A DNA stretch of 64,000 bases from Lachnospiraceae bacterium (GCA_022776445.1 JALFHZ010000122.1:18334-82333); one strand, 5' to 3'; shown: positions 27,625 through 37,667, numbered from the stretch's first letter. Translations and numbers: made by a program. Notes: a model not told the origin generated them from the letters alone.

Positions 27625-29572
27625 GTACCTCCGCTGTACTGTCTTTTGCTTTCTCTGTCTGCATCCGGATCACCGGCTGCATCTCCTGTTTAAATGCTGA
27701 AATATCCGGAATCTCTCCGATTACGTTCTCCACCAGCCAGTCCATATTGATGATTTCCTGCGGACTCAGCCCGTTTTCATTTCTGTCAGCTGCAATCACC
27801 CTGCCGTTCTGAGCATAGATGGGCCCCACAAAAATGGGGAATCCTCCTTTTTTGATGGAAGACTTCAGGAAATGGATCAGACGCTTGGTTCCGATCGGGA
27901 TATTCTCAGAATACACCACATCAATGATATCCGACGACATCCCCCACCAGTAGTTGAGCGCCCGCCGCCCCTTCTGTCCTTTCAGGTCAATCGCTCCATG
28001 GCAGATCATCTGAACCAGCCGTTCGTAGAATTTGCCCCAGTCACAAAGTGACGTTGCCAGATTTTCTACCGTCCCGTCCGGCAGCTTGTGATACAGGCCA
28101 TATTCTCTCGTCCCGCGGTCCGGCGTAATCATATCATCTCCGGAAATAAAGGTAATGCCTTCCTGTTCCAGCTCCCTGCGGCAGTTATGCGTCTTCAGTC
28201 CGGACCATTTCAGATGAATCTTCGCCCGCGGGTTGACCATTTTGGCACCAAGTGCAAATGCATTGATATTTGCGACCATGCCATAAATCGGATAATCCGC
28301 AATGTATCCCAGATCGTTCGATTCGTTCATCGCTGCCGCCAGCGCTCCCAGAAGGAATTTGGACTCATACATACGCGCGTAATACGTGCAGATCGAAGAA
28401 TAGGACTCGTTGACCGAACAGTTGAAAATCCGGATCTCCGGATGGTGAATTGCCACCTTGACACTGTAGGCAGTCATCAGCGGCGCCGTCGTGAAAATCA
28501 CATTGCAGCCGGCAGCCACCGCCAGGCTCATTGCATTTTCAATCTCCGCCTCGGTTCCGGCATTTTCAAATGCCAGGGTCTGAAGCTTGTGGTTGAAGCA
28601 CTCTTCCAGATAGATCCGCCCCAGCTCATGACCATAAGCCCAGCTGGAGTTCTCCCTGTTTTTCGTATAAATAAATGCTGCCTTCAGCATCTCCGGTTCC
28701 ACATTTGCAGACGGCTTCAGCCAGTTCAGCAGGCTTGGTGCGGTTTCCTCCGCCTCTTCCGGCTGTTCTACCAGAGAAATCTGGCCTCCGTGAGATTTTA
28801 ACAAAAGCTCGTTCCAGATACTGTCCAGACCCCGCTTCATCTGGCTCTCTGTCTGCTTTTTCACCACTGAATATCCGAAGAACTGCAGATAGATCAAAAA
28901 TGCATCGGAAGCGGTCATCTCAATCTCTTCCGTCCGCTTTGCCTGAAACACCCTGTCAAACATCTCATAGGTCGCCTTAAAATAGCTCCGTTCGTCCGGA
29001 TCCCAGACTTCTCCGGGCTTCTTTCCCAGAACCTCCAGCAGCTGACTGTAGCAGCCTTCCTTGCTGAACCAGATATCCGAATTAAACGAAACCTGATAAA
29101 AGTCCAGGAACTCGTAGTACAGACGGCTGTCCAGATCATCCGAACGTCTTGGAATCAGCCGGGTCACCGTAGCCGTAATGCTGTACGCATGCACGTATTT
29201 CAGAACGCTGACGCGCTTATTGCCTTCCATCACGTAGTAGCGGTTCATAAATTCGTAAGCAACGATCGGATCATGAATACCTTCTTCAATCTGATGATCA
29301 TAAAGATACGCCCATTTTGCACCGAATTCCGTCTTTTCCCCCAGAAGCGGCATGAAATTGCTGGCAAATGCCTGCGTCCGTCCCTGTGTCTTGGTACCTA
29401 CCACGCGCTCCAGCGGAATATCCTGAAGCCCCAGATTGACCTCGGAAACAATATCCGTATTGGAAAGAATTTCATCCAGAACCGGCAGGTAAGGATACTC
29501 TCCTTTCGACACTGCCGCCTGATACTGCCTGCGTCCCAGACGCAAAGCCCCTATATAATCATATAATGCCAT
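27590..29572 (-). CDS. ParB/Srx-like domain fused to BMP (PnrA-like) ligand-binding domain
   Basis: 660 residues, no signal peptide or lipobox, so probably cytoplasmic. Residues about 50-150 look like a ParB/sulfiredoxin fold (IPLERVVG, a dPI block, then YVMEGNKRVSVLKY). Residues about 325-640 match the basic membrane protein family that binds purine nucleosides outside cells in ABC importers (KAAFIYTKNRENSSWAYGHE, YESKFLLGALAAAM, NAFALGAKMVNP). A cytoplasmic BMP domain fused to a ParB-like domain suggests a ligand-controlled switch, but no function is known to me. It lies 18 nt behind an SNF2 helicase gene and overlaps a metallophosphoesterase. Confidence 0.72.
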   Translation of the reverse strand: MALYDYIGALRLGRRQYQAAVSKGEYPYLPVLDEILSNTDIVSEVNLGLQDIPLERVVGTKTQGRTQAFASNFMPLLGEKTEFGAKWAYLYDHQIEEGIHDPIVAYEFMNRYYVMEGNKRVSVLKYVHAYSITATVTRLIPRRSDDLDSRLYYEFLDFYQVSFNSDIWFSKEGCYSQLLEVLGKKPGEVWDPDERSYFKATYEMFDRVFQAKRTEEIEMTASDAFLIYLQFFGYSVVKKQTESQMKRGLDSIWNELLLKSHGGQISLVEQPEEAEETAPSLLNWLKPSANVEPEMLKAAFIYTKNRENSSWAYGHELGRIYLEECFNHKLQTLAFENAGTEAEIENAMSLAVAAGCNVIFTTAPLMTAYSVKVAIHHPEIRIFNCSVNESYSSICTYYARMYESKFLLGALAAAMNESNDLGYIADYPIYGMVANINAFALGAKMVNPRAKIHLKWSGLKTHNCRRELEQEGITFISGDDMITPDRGTREYGLYHKLPDGTVENLATSLCDWGKFYERLVQMICHGAIDLKGQKGRRALNYWWGMSSDIIDVVYSENIPIGTKRLIHFLKSSIKKGGFPIFVGPIYAQNGRVIAADRNENGLSPQEIINMDWLVENVIGEIPDISAFKQEMQPVIRMQTEKAKDSTAEVHAGENTGISRS

Positions 29573-29590
29573 CGCACAAACACTCCCTTC

Positions 29591-32500
29591 TCAAGCATCA
29601 CTGCTGCAGTCCAGAATCTCCAGAAGATCCTCCCTTGTCAGGCTGCTCAGAGAAACCGTTCCCTCCGTGATGATCTGCTCCGCCAGACTTTTTTTACGAT
29701 CCTGCAGCTTCAGGATGTTTTCTTCAATTGTATCTTTCATAATCAGCTTCCAGACCGTCACCTGTTTTTCCTGGCCGATCCGGTGCGTACGGTCTGTCGC
29801 CTGATTCTGAGCCGCCACATTCCACCACGGATCATAATGGATCACGATATCGGCAGCCGTCAGATTGAGTCCCGTCCCTCCTGCTTTTAAAGAAATCAGA
29901 AATACCGGAACCTCATCATTCTGAAATGCACCTGCCATGCGGATCCGCTCTTCCTTGGGTGTGGAACCGGTCAGCATGTGACAGGCAATCGCCTCTTTTT
30001 TCAGTCTCGCTTCAATCCGTTCCAGCATGGAAGTGAACTGTGAAAACAGCAGAATCTTGTGACCTCCGTCAATTCCCTGTCGGATAAGGTCCATGCAGGT
30101 ATCCAGCTTTGCGGAACCGCCCTTGTAATTGCTGTAGCAAAGGGAGGGATCGCAGCAAAGCTGACGCAGCCTTGTGAGCTGTGCCAGAATCTGCAGCTTG
30201 TCGGAATCGACAGAAGCACCATCCAGTTCTTCCAGCATGGTCTTCAGTTCCAGCGCATGCGCCGTATAAAGCTTCTTCTGCGCTTCTTCCGCTTTGGAGT
30301 AGATCACACTCTCCAGCTTCTCAGGCAGTTCCTTCAGGACATCTCCCTTCAAGCGCCGCAGAACAAACGGTCCGATCATCCGGCGCAGCACCTGTAGGGC
30401 TCCGCTGTCTTCTCCCTTCGCAATCGGAGTCTCGATCTCCCGACGGAATCTGGAATATGAAAACAGAAATCCGGGCATCAGGAAATCGAAAATACTCCAG
30501 AGCTCGCTCAGCCGGTTCTCCACCGGAGTACCCGTCAGAGCGAAACGGGTCCGGGACTGAACCTGTTTGACTGCCCGTGCGCTCTGTGTTGCCGGATTCT
30601 TGATAACCTGTGCCTCGTCAATAATCTGATAACGGAACCGGAACGACAGATACTGTTCCATGTCACGTTTCAGCAGGTCGTAGGAGGTAATCAGCACATC
30701 CGGTTCGTCAGGACTCGCAGTCTCCCCGGATCTGCGTGCCTGATCAAGCAGCTGCTCCCGCTCCGGCGCAGTTCCGGTCACCGTCAGGACTCGCAGCTCC
30801 GGTGTAAACCGACGGATCTCATTCTCCCAGTTATAAACCAGCGAAGCCGGACAGACAATCAGCGATATCTGTTCCGGATGCTGCTGTCTCTCATCCAGCA
30901 GCAGCGCAATCACCTGCAGGGTCTTTCCCAGACCCATATCATCTGCCAGAATACCGCCGAAACCGTAAGCGTCCAGTGTCTTCAGCCATCGAAAGCCCGT
31001 CCGCTGGTAGCCGCGCAAAATTGTCTTCAGGGATTCCGGCACCTCATAATCGCTGTCCTCGACCGACTTCATGCCGCGCACCACCGACTTGAACAACTGG
31101 TCACGGTAAAACGTAATGCTGCTGCCCTCTTTCAGGACACTGTCCAGATACAGGGCACGATAAGCAGGAATCCGGAAATGCCCCTCCTCCAGCTGATTTC
31201 TGCTGATTGCCAGCTCATCCACCAGATGCGCAACCGTCACCAGACCATGTTCGTCCAGCTGCAGAAATTCACCATTTTTCAAACGATAATACGGCTTCTT
31301 CGGATCATATTCCGCCAGTATCTGCTGAAGCTGAGCCGCAGTCATTCCCTCTGCGTCCACAGAAAAGTCCAGCCAGCTGCCATTCATCCGGACACCTACC
31401 GATATCTTCGGCGGCGGAAGAACACGAATGTTTCTCGCCGCATCGGAAATACGCACTTCACCAAGCTGCATGAATTCGCCGATGCCCTCGCTGAGCAGGC
31501 GATACAGCGCATCGTCGTCATTCCGGATAATCAGATTTTCCGCCGCTTCATCCCGATACTGAAAATAACGGGTGATCAGCTGACTGATCCGGAATTCCCC
31601 GGGCACATCCCGACAGATCGTCCGCGGCACCTTGTCATCCTCAATCGGAAGAAACGTAAAATCACCGTAAGACAGCTCCGGACGCATGATCAGTTCCCCC
31701 GGACGCTGACTGTCAAACCGGAACACCGCCTTCAGTTCCTGCGGCTGATAATGCTCCAGATCTACATCCTTCACATCCAGATGGGCGTACGGCATAATTT
31801 TCTTCAGCACACGCTCGTAAAATAACGGGATATCCCGTTCCTGTACCTCCGTTTCGTGTCTGCTGCGGCTTTTCAGCATCTGCTCCAGAAAAACCGTCAG
31901 AGCTTCCGTCTCCGCACAATCCAGGCGCAGCAGCTTCATGCCATCGCCCACATACAGATGGTGTTCTCCGGAAAACGCATACAATTCCGGCTTCAGAGCC
32001 ACGCGGATTCCGTCACGGCCTGCCTTGCATATCTTCACATCCAGCTGAACCGGTTCGGATTTTACCGGAACCTTCATACGTGCACCGTTCTGCATCTCCA
32101 CCTCCAGCTCCCGTCCCTCCATCAGAGCAAAAAACCGGTCCCGGTTTGCACGGCTTACATTCAGTTCACGCAGTCCCTGAACCGTCACATATGCACTCCT
32201 GCGGAACTGTTCAAAATGCTCCTGATATACGTTCACCAGCTGCGTCAGAAGCGACACCAGCGGCCGGTCAGCCTCCGCAAATGCATGGATATTGTGGTGA
32301 AAGGACAGCTGCTTGCCATAAGTCACAAGAGAGCCCGTCTTCACCGCCTCGGAAAATGCCACGAGATCCTTCAGCACATACAGGCGGTCGCGCCCTACCC
32401 GAAATTCCAGAAGCGTCCTGTCATCTCTCAGAAGCAGACATGGCACCAGACGCACCTGGCGCACCTCACTTTCCTGAATAATCTGTGCAACTTCCCGGTT

Positions 32501-32779
32501 GGTATACTCCCGGATCATGGTCCGAACCTCCTGTGAAGTGGATACCGGGCGGCCGCTGTTCGCCGCCGCCTGCTTCTGATAAGCATCCCAGATCAGCTGT
32601 GCATGTCCGCACATTCCCCGGCAGGAGTTCCCATTTACACAAGAACAAGAGTAGTCATGTATCTGACTACCCTTGACATAAAGACTTACTTTATAGTGTT
32701 GACTGCCATCCTCAACAATCCCCCTGACGCCCAGTTCTCCTTTCCAGAAGGTACTGGTCGTCATCTCTGCAATCTTCAT
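29591..32779 (-). CDS. SNF2-family helicase with SWIM zinc finger
   Basis: About 1062 residues. The N-terminus holds a SWIM-type finger (CSC at 45-47, CGH at 57-59), then a long uncharacterised bacterial SNF2-associated region, then the SNF2 motor: Walker A DDMGLGKTLQ, box II IIDEAQVIKNP, and the helicase C part with SLKAGGTGLNLTAADIV and QATDRTHRIGQ. It should translocate on double-stranded DNA using ATP. The ATG at 32779 is preferred over a TTG at 32800 because GGAGG is 5 nt upstream. First of three closely packed minus-strand genes. Related stand-alone SNF2 proteins are common in Firmicutes (YwqA); their role is poorly defined. Confidence 0.92.
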   Translation of the reverse strand: MKIAEMTTSTFWKGELGVRGIVEDGSQHYKVSLYVKGSQIHDYSCSCVNGNSCRGMCGHAQLIWDAYQKQAAANSGRPVSTSQEVRTMIREYTNREVAQIIQESEVRQVRLVPCLLLRDDRTLLEFRVGRDRLYVLKDLVAFSEAVKTGSLVTYGKQLSFHHNIHAFAEADRPLVSLLTQLVNVYQEHFEQFRRSAYVTVQGLRELNVSRANRDRFFALMEGRELEVEMQNGARMKVPVKSEPVQLDVKICKAGRDGIRVALKPELYAFSGEHHLYVGDGMKLLRLDCAETEALTVFLEQMLKSRSRHETEVQERDIPLFYERVLKKIMPYAHLDVKDVDLEHYQPQELKAVFRFDSQRPGELIMRPELSYGDFTFLPIEDDKVPRTICRDVPGEFRISQLITRYFQYRDEAAENLIIRNDDDALYRLLSEGIGEFMQLGEVRISDAARNIRVLPPPKISVGVRMNGSWLDFSVDAEGMTAAQLQQILAEYDPKKPYYRLKNGEFLQLDEHGLVTVAHLVDELAISRNQLEEGHFRIPAYRALYLDSVLKEGSSITFYRDQLFKSVVRGMKSVEDSDYEVPESLKTILRGYQRTGFRWLKTLDAYGFGGILADDMGLGKTLQVIALLLDERQQHPEQISLIVCPASLVYNWENEIRRFTPELRVLTVTGTAPEREQLLDQARRSGETASPDEPDVLITSYDLLKRDMEQYLSFRFRYQIIDEAQVIKNPATQSARAVKQVQSRTRFALTGTPVENRLSELWSIFDFLMPGFLFSYSRFRREIETPIAKGEDSGALQVLRRMIGPFVLRRLKGDVLKELPEKLESVIYSKAEEAQKKLYTAHALELKTMLEELDGASVDSDKLQILAQLTRLRQLCCDPSLCYSNYKGGSAKLDTCMDLIRQGIDGGHKILLFSQFTSMLERIEARLKKEAIACHMLTGSTPKEERIRMAGAFQNDEVPVFLISLKAGGTGLNLTAADIVIHYDPWWNVAAQNQATDRTHRIGQEKQVTVWKLIMKDTIEENILKLQDRKKSLAEQIITEGTVSLSSLTREDLLEILDCSSDA

Positions 32780-32830
32780 CAAGTCCTCCATTCCAAACAA
32801 ATTGAACGGGTACTTTGTGAAACGATATCC

Positions 32831-34600
32831 TTACATGCGTTCCGGTGCATCAAACCCCAGCACATGAATGCAGTTGGTCAGCACATCCTTCACCAGCGTA
32901 ATCAACTGAATCCAGCTCGCCTGCTGTGCCTTGTCCTCCTGTGCCAGAATCCGTGTGTCATGATAAAAGCTGTTAAACGCATTGGACAGGTCATAAATGT
33001 ACTGACAGATCCGGTGCGGTGCCGTCTCCGCAAAGCTGGTCTCCATCACGTCATTATACTTGGACAGCTCCAGCATCAGTGCCTTCTCTGCATCACTTGC
33101 CGCCGGAAGGATCACCGGCGTGCCGTCGTAACGGTCATTCGCGTCCTCATATTTGCCCAGAATGGACTTGATGCGGACGATCGTGTACAGGATATAAGGA
33201 CCGGTATTGCCCTCAAAGGAAACAAAGCGGTCGATATCAAATACATAATCCTTGGATGCCTGATTGGAGAGGTCCCCATATTTCAGAGCTGCCAGACCCA
33301 CGATCTTCGCAGTCTCCTTCGCCTCCTCCTCGGAAACGGTACGGTTCTCCATGATTCGCTCATAAACAGCCGCATCGATATCGGCAATCAGGTGTTCCAG
33401 CCGCATCACACCGCCGTCTCTGGTCTTGAATGGCTTGCCGTCCTTGCCGTTCATGGTACCGAAGCCGATGTGAATCATCGGGACATCCGGTCTTACATAA
33501 CCGGCTTTCTTCGCCACGCGGAATACCTGTGTAAAATGCAGTTCCTGACGTTTATCAGTGATATAGATGTACTTCGCCGGGCGGAAATCCTTCTCACGCT
33601 CGATGATTGTTCCCAGATCTGAGGTCGCATACAATGCCGCACCATCCGACTTGCGCACGATACACGGCGGAAGCTCCTTGGTATCCGCAGGCTCCGCAAT
33701 ATCCACAACCAGAGCACCCTGGCTCTCATAAGCCAGCCCCTTGTCCTGCAGATCCTGAATCAGCCACGGAATATACGGCTGCGCGTCGCTTTCGCCCTTC
33801 CACAATTCAAAATGTACATTCAGGTTGTCGTAATTCTTCTTCAGATCAGCCAGAGAAACAGCCATAATGTGTTTCCAGATTGCCATAAATGGCTTATATC
33901 CATTCTGCAGCCGGAACGTTGCATTCTGTGCCCGTTCCTTAAACGCCTCATCCACCTTGGACTTGCCGCTTGCAGTCGGGTAAATATCCTCCAGCTCGCT
34001 GATGGTAAACGGCGCCTCCTCCGGATATTCCCCGGTATAAGACTCGTCAAAATAAACGAGATCCGGTTTCCGGTCACGCAGCTCCTCAATAATCAGTCCC
34101 ATCTGCAGACCCCAGTCTCCCAGATGCACATCACCGATCATGATATATCCCAGGAAATCTCCCATGCGTTTGATACTCTCACCAATAACCGCAGAACGCA
34201 GATGGCCGACATGCAGAGGCTTCGCCACATTGGCTCCGCCGTAATCCACGATAATCGTCTCGCCGCGTCCGATCTCCTCCACACCAAGCTTATCCGCTTT
34301 CTGCATGCTGTTCATATAATCAGCCAGATACTGCGGATCCAGGCGAAGGTTGATAAATCCCGGCATCACTGCATGGATCTCAGAAAACATCTCCGCTCCC
34401 TCAAGCTTTGCCACCACATCATTCGCAATATCAATCGGTTTCTTTTTATATGCTTTCGCAGCTGCCATAGCACCGTTGCACTGATATTCGCACAGATCCG
34501 GGCGATTGGAAAGCACTACCTTTGCGTATGCCTCATCATAACCGCATGCGGCAAAAGCAGACTTCATCTCAGCTGCTATCAAATCAAGAATCTTCTTCAC
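32831..34600 (-). CDS. argS: arginyl-tRNA synthetase
   Basis: Charges tRNA-Arg with arginine, class I synthetase, 589 residues. N-terminal additional domain, then the HIGH-like PLHVGHLRS at 128-136 and FKTRDGGVMRLEHL in the position of KMSKS, a normal ArgRS variant. The C-terminal anticodon-binding helices end in a conserved RM. The start is GTG at 34600 with AGAAGGAGA 8 nt upstream; an ATG frame extension upstream (34690) has no ribosome site. A monocistronic or two-gene unit with aroD upstream is possible. Confidence 0.97.
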   Translation of the reverse strand: MKKILDLIAAEMKSAFAACGYDEAYAKVVLSNRPDLCEYQCNGAMAAAKAYKKKPIDIANDVVAKLEGAEMFSEIHAVMPGFINLRLDPQYLADYMNSMQKADKLGVEEIGRGETIIVDYGGANVAKPLHVGHLRSAVIGESIKRMGDFLGYIMIGDVHLGDWGLQMGLIIEELRDRKPDLVYFDESYTGEYPEEAPFTISELEDIYPTASGKSKVDEAFKERAQNATFRLQNGYKPFMAIWKHIMAVSLADLKKNYDNLNVHFELWKGESDAQPYIPWLIQDLQDKGLAYESQGALVVDIAEPADTKELPPCIVRKSDGAALYATSDLGTIIEREKDFRPAKYIYITDKRQELHFTQVFRVAKKAGYVRPDVPMIHIGFGTMNGKDGKPFKTRDGGVMRLEHLIADIDAAVYERIMENRTVSEEEAKETAKIVGLAALKYGDLSNQASKDYVFDIDRFVSFEGNTGPYILYTIVRIKSILGKYEDANDRYDGTPVILPAASDAEKALMLELSKYNDVMETSFAETAPHRICQYIYDLSNAFNSFYHDTRILAQEDKAQQASWIQLITLVKDVLTNCIHVLGFDAPERM

Positions 34601-34696
34601 GTTGTGTTCTCCTTCTATATGTTTTGGACAATGACCGACCTTCACGGCTGTCGCTGAAATCATTATATCCAACCTGTCCCCAAAAAGCAAGGTTGT

Positions 34697-35464
34697 TTAC
34701 CCCAGACTTTTATGAATCACATTCAGGATCTGATCCAGTTCACAGACGTCCACCTGACCGGGTGCAGAAACATTGGTTGCCGAGCCGAATGTCATAGCCG
34801 AGCCAAAGATCTCGCCGGAAAGCCGGCTCACCACGCCGGTTCCCGCCATGGACATCGTGACAATCGGCCGATCCGCATACTTTTCTTCCATCTCCAGTGT
34901 TGCCTCCAGAAGCTTCAGAACATCCCATCGGGTCAGCGGCATCACCGCAATCTTCGGAATATCTGCTCCCAGCTCCTGCATGCGGCAAAGCCGCTTTATC
35001 ATCTCCTCTTTCTCCGGAGTCTTGTGGAAATCATGATTTGAACCCACCACCCGGACCTGCTTTCTGTGAGCCGCTTCAATCACCTGTTTCACCGGCTCAT
35101 CTCCGGAAAACATCTCCACATCAATCAAATCTGCAAAACCGCTCTCCGCCACAGCAATATTCAACGCCACATAATCCTCCGGCTCAATCGCACGGGCTCC
35201 TCCCTCTTTCAATGTCCGGAATGTAAAAAGAATCGGGGTATCCCCCAGCGTCTCCCGCAGTGCTTTCGCCGTCTCCAGAACCTTTTCCGTATCTGCTGCC
35301 TCTTCATACCAGTCAGCACGCCATTCCACGATATCCACCGGCAGATCCGCAAAAGATGCCGCCTCCGCCAGGATACCTTCTCTGTCTTTATTCACAATAG
35401 GGACACAGATCTTGGGTCTCCCATTTCCAATCGTCACATTTCTTACATTCACTGATTTCATCAT
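34697..35464 (-). CDS. aroD: type I 3-dehydroquinate dehydratase
   Basis: Converts 3-dehydroquinate to 3-dehydroshikimate through a Schiff base, third step of the shikimate pathway. 255 residues. The general base His144 (GSNHDFHKT) and the Schiff-base Lys171 (PKIAVMP) are in place, and the C-terminal MAGTGVVSRLSGEIFGS matches the family. Two adjacent ATG codons (35464, 35461) share the GGGAGG site; either may be used. No other shikimate genes are adjacent. Confidence 0.96.
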   Translation of the reverse strand: MMKSVNVRNVTIGNGRPKICVPIVNKDREGILAEAASFADLPVDIVEWRADWYEEAADTEKVLETAKALRETLGDTPILFTFRTLKEGGARAIEPEDYVALNIAVAESGFADLIDVEMFSGDEPVKQVIEAAHRKQVRVVGSNHDFHKTPEKEEMIKRLCRMQELGADIPKIAVMPLTRWDVLKLLEATLEMEEKYADRPIVTMSMAGTGVVSRLSGEIFGSAMTFGSATNVSAPGQVDVCELDQILNVIHKSLG

Positions 35465-35569
35465 CCATACCTCCCATGTCCTATGTCTTTTTCATTATAC
35501 ATGCATTTACTTTTTTCAGCAACCATTTGCCATCTTCCTTCAGATTTCCTTAGCGTTCATTGCACATAA

Positions 35570-35608
35570 GAAATAGCGCCCCTGCTCTGGAAAGTAAGGC
35601 GCTATTTC
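35570..35608 (-). terminator. second of two tandem hairpins after efp
   Basis: GAAATAGCGCC/GGCGCTATTTC, 11-bp stem with a 17-nt loop, tail TTATG on the minus strand. Together with the hairpin at 35623-35653 it separates efp from aroD. Confidence 0.65.
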
Positions 35609-35622
35609 TCAGCTGATTATTT

Positions 35623-35653
35623 GACCCCGGGAAACACAAGACTTCCCGGGGTC
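35623..35653 (-). terminator. terminator after efp
   Basis: GACCCCGGGAA/TTCCCGGGGTC, perfect 11-bp GC-rich stem with a 9-nt loop, followed on the minus strand by AAATAATC. Located 16 nt after the efp stop. Confidence 0.7.
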
Positions 35654-35669
35654 ACACATATCGTTCTTA

Positions 35670-36227
35670 TTAAACACGAGACAGATACTCACCAGTACGG
35701 GTATCAATCTTGATCTTGTCACCGTTATCAACAAATAACGGAACATATACGGTAGCACCAGTCTCAACGGTAGCCGGCTTGGTAGCACCCTGTGCAGTAT
35801 CGCCCTTGAAGCCCGGCTCTGTATTGGTGATCTCCAGTTCTACGAATAACGGCGGCTCAACAGAAAATACCTTGCCGTTGTAAGAACATACTTTCACAAC
35901 TTCGTTCTCTTTCACGAACTTCAGTGCATCGCCGATCACATCCTCTGCCAGTGCCATCTGCTCGTAGTTATCCATGTTCATGAAGTTAAACAGATCGCCA
36001 TCTGCATACAGATACTGCATATCTACACGGTCAATTCTCGCAGACGGGAACTTCTCAGTCGGACGGAAAGTTCTCTCAACTACGGAACCGGTCATAACGT
36101 TTTTAATCTTCGTTCTTACGAAGGCAGCCCCTTTACCTGGCTTTACATGCTGGAACTCTACGATCTGATATACTGCACCCTCGATTTCCAGGGTAATACC
36201 GTTTCTAAAATCACCTGCTGAAATCAT
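35670..36227 (-). CDS. efp: elongation factor P
   Basis: Rescues ribosomes stalled at polyproline stretches. 185 residues with the three-domain EF-P build. Lys32 in [10 protein letters not shown] is at the tip of domain I where post-translational modification occurs in many bacteria; no modification enzyme is seen here. [17 protein letters not shown] and TGEYLSRV are conserved. AAGGAGG precedes the start. Confidence 0.97.
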   Translation of the reverse strand: MISAGDFRNGITLEIEGAVYQIVEFQHVKPGKGAAFVRTKIKNVMTGSVVERTFRPTEKFPSARIDRVDMQYLYADGDLFNFMNMDNYEQMALAEDVIGDALKFVKENEVVKVCSYNGKVFSVEPPLFVELEITNTEPGFKGDTAQGATKPATVETGATVYVPLFVDNGDKIKIDTRTGEYLSRV

Positions 36228-36330
36228 GTGATATTCCTCCTTAAATTGCGTACTCGCTCTTAATCTACTTTATTCTATAATATCTACTGAAATTATGCAA
36301 GCTAATTTTTGCGTCATTTTTGACTGATCT

Positions 36331-36834
36331 TTATCTGTTCTTCTGTCTCTTATAAAAATAAAGCACAACAGCTTCCAGATAGCGTTTCAGCACAATCTGA
36401 ATCTCCTCTTTCGGATGAATCGGTTTGACCAGGATCGCGTAGATTCCGGCGCGGTTCGCTCCGTACACATCTGTAAACAGCTGATCCCCGACGAAAATCG
36501 TCTCCTCCTTCGTCGTTCCCATAATCTCCATCGCACGATAATAATTCTTCACCGATGGTTTCCCGGCCTTATAAATATAGGGGGAATCCACCTGCGCGGC
36601 AAACGCGGCCACCCGCGGCTCTTTATTATTCGACAGAAGACAGGTTTTCATCCCCATCTCATGAAACTTCCGAAACAGCGCCATGGCACGCTCATCCGCC
36701 GGTGCATCATGGGGTACCAGTGTATTGTCGATGTCAAAAACAGCGCCCCGAATCCCCTTTCGATACCAGTCTTCCCATGGAATCTGATATGTGCTGTCCA
36801 GCCATTCTTTCGGATAAAATGATTGAAATATCAA
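36331..36834 (-). CDS. yqeG: YqeG-family HAD phosphatase
   Basis: 167-residue HAD subfamily IIIA protein. Motif I is FDIDNTLV (33-40), motif II LLSNNKE, and motif III VGDQLFTDVYGANRAG with the Mg-binding aspartates. Family members are phosphatases of uncertain substrate found across Firmicutes. The start is TTG at 36834, overlapping the nrdR stop as TTGA, so it is translationally coupled to nrdR. Confidence 0.9.
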   Translation of the reverse strand: MIFQSFYPKEWLDSTYQIPWEDWYRKGIRGAVFDIDNTLVPHDAPADERAMALFRKFHEMGMKTCLLSNNKEPRVAAFAAQVDSPYIYKAGKPSVKNYYRAMEIMGTTKEETIFVGDQLFTDVYGANRAGIYAILVKPIHPKEEIQIVLKRYLEAVVLYFYKRQKNR

Positions 36835-37319
36835 TGCTGCATTCTCTCTTTCTGACTGTCCTGCTGCTTGTTCTTCAGCAGTTTGCCAAGTTCTTCCATA
36901 AATGTGTTGACGTCCTTAAACTCCCTGTAGACCGACGCAAAACGGACATATGCCACCTCATCCAGCAGCTTCAGCCTGCGCATCACCAGCTCGCCAATAG
37001 CAGAAGTCTCCACTTCCTTTTCTTCCATGCCAAAAATCTGATTCTCAATCTCATCAATCACAGCATTGATCTGCTGCGTGGAAACCGGACGCTTGTGACA
37101 GGAATGAATAATGCCCGCTTCAATCTTGGAACGATCATAGGCTTCCCTGGACCGGTCCTTCTTAATCACCATAAGAGGCATTGTCTCCAGTTTCTCATAG
37201 GTGGTAAACCGTTTTCCACATGTTTCACACTGGCGGCGGCGACGGATCGAGCTGTTGTCATCAGCCGGTCTGGAATCGATTACCTTGGTATCGGATGCGT
37301 TGCAATAGGGACACTTCAC
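36831..37319 (-). CDS. nrdR: NrdR, ribonucleotide reductase repressor
   Basis: ATP/dATP-sensing repressor of ribonucleotide reductase genes. About 162 residues: zinc ribbon with cysteines at 3, 6, 31 and 34 (MKCPYC..., CETCGKRF) and an ATP-cone domain from about 46 to 136. The start is GTG at 37319, with AGGAGG 9-10 nt upstream; this gives the usual MKCPYC beginning, whereas an upstream ATG would add an atypical extension. No nrd genes or evident NrdR boxes are in the window. Confidence 0.95.
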   Translation of the reverse strand: MKCPYCNASDTKVIDSRPADDNSSIRRRRQCETCGKRFTTYEKLETMPLMVIKKDRSREAYDRSKIEAGIIHSCHKRPVSTQQINAVIDEIENQIFGMEEKEVETSAIGELVMRRLKLLDEVAYVRFASVYREFKDVNTFMEELGKLLKNKQQDSQKERMQH

Positions 37320-37401
37320 CTGTTTTATCCTCCTGTTCCCATGGGCATGTGCCATTTCTATATGTTTATTTTACTCTACGCCCCGGATATAAGCAAGCAG
37401 T

Positions 37402-37667
37402 TTAATCATATTTACAAGGCTTTTCTACGTCCTTGATCGCCTTGATCTCCACCAGAATGATATCCGCCCCGATCTGTTTCACATCACAAAACGGAATCAC
37501 AAATTCCTTTTCCCTCCCGAAAATCCCGCACAGACACCCGGGTCCCGGTATGATCAGATGCGTAATGCATCCTGTCTTCTCATCAATTTCCACATCTCCG
37601 ACAAATCCCAGACGCTTACAGTCGCAGATATTGATCACTTCTTTTTTTTTAAATCAAAAATGCGCAT
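37402..37667 (-). pseudogene. ylmC: YlmC/YmxH-family protein, frame broken at an A9 run
   Basis: PRC-barrel-like protein of the YlmC/YmxH family, found in spore formers. The ATG at 37667 has GGAGGTG 6-7 nt upstream and encodes MRIFDLKKK, which fits the usual family N-terminus, but the frame ends soon after at TGA. The rest (VINICDCKRLGFVGDVEID... to the stop at 37402) is open in the frame shifted by one base; it could start only at GTG 37638, which lacks a ribosome site. The shift falls at nine A in a row (37642-37650, T on plus). One extra A restores one frame of about 88 codons. Sequencing error, transcript slippage or a real mutation are all possible. Confidence 0.75.
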
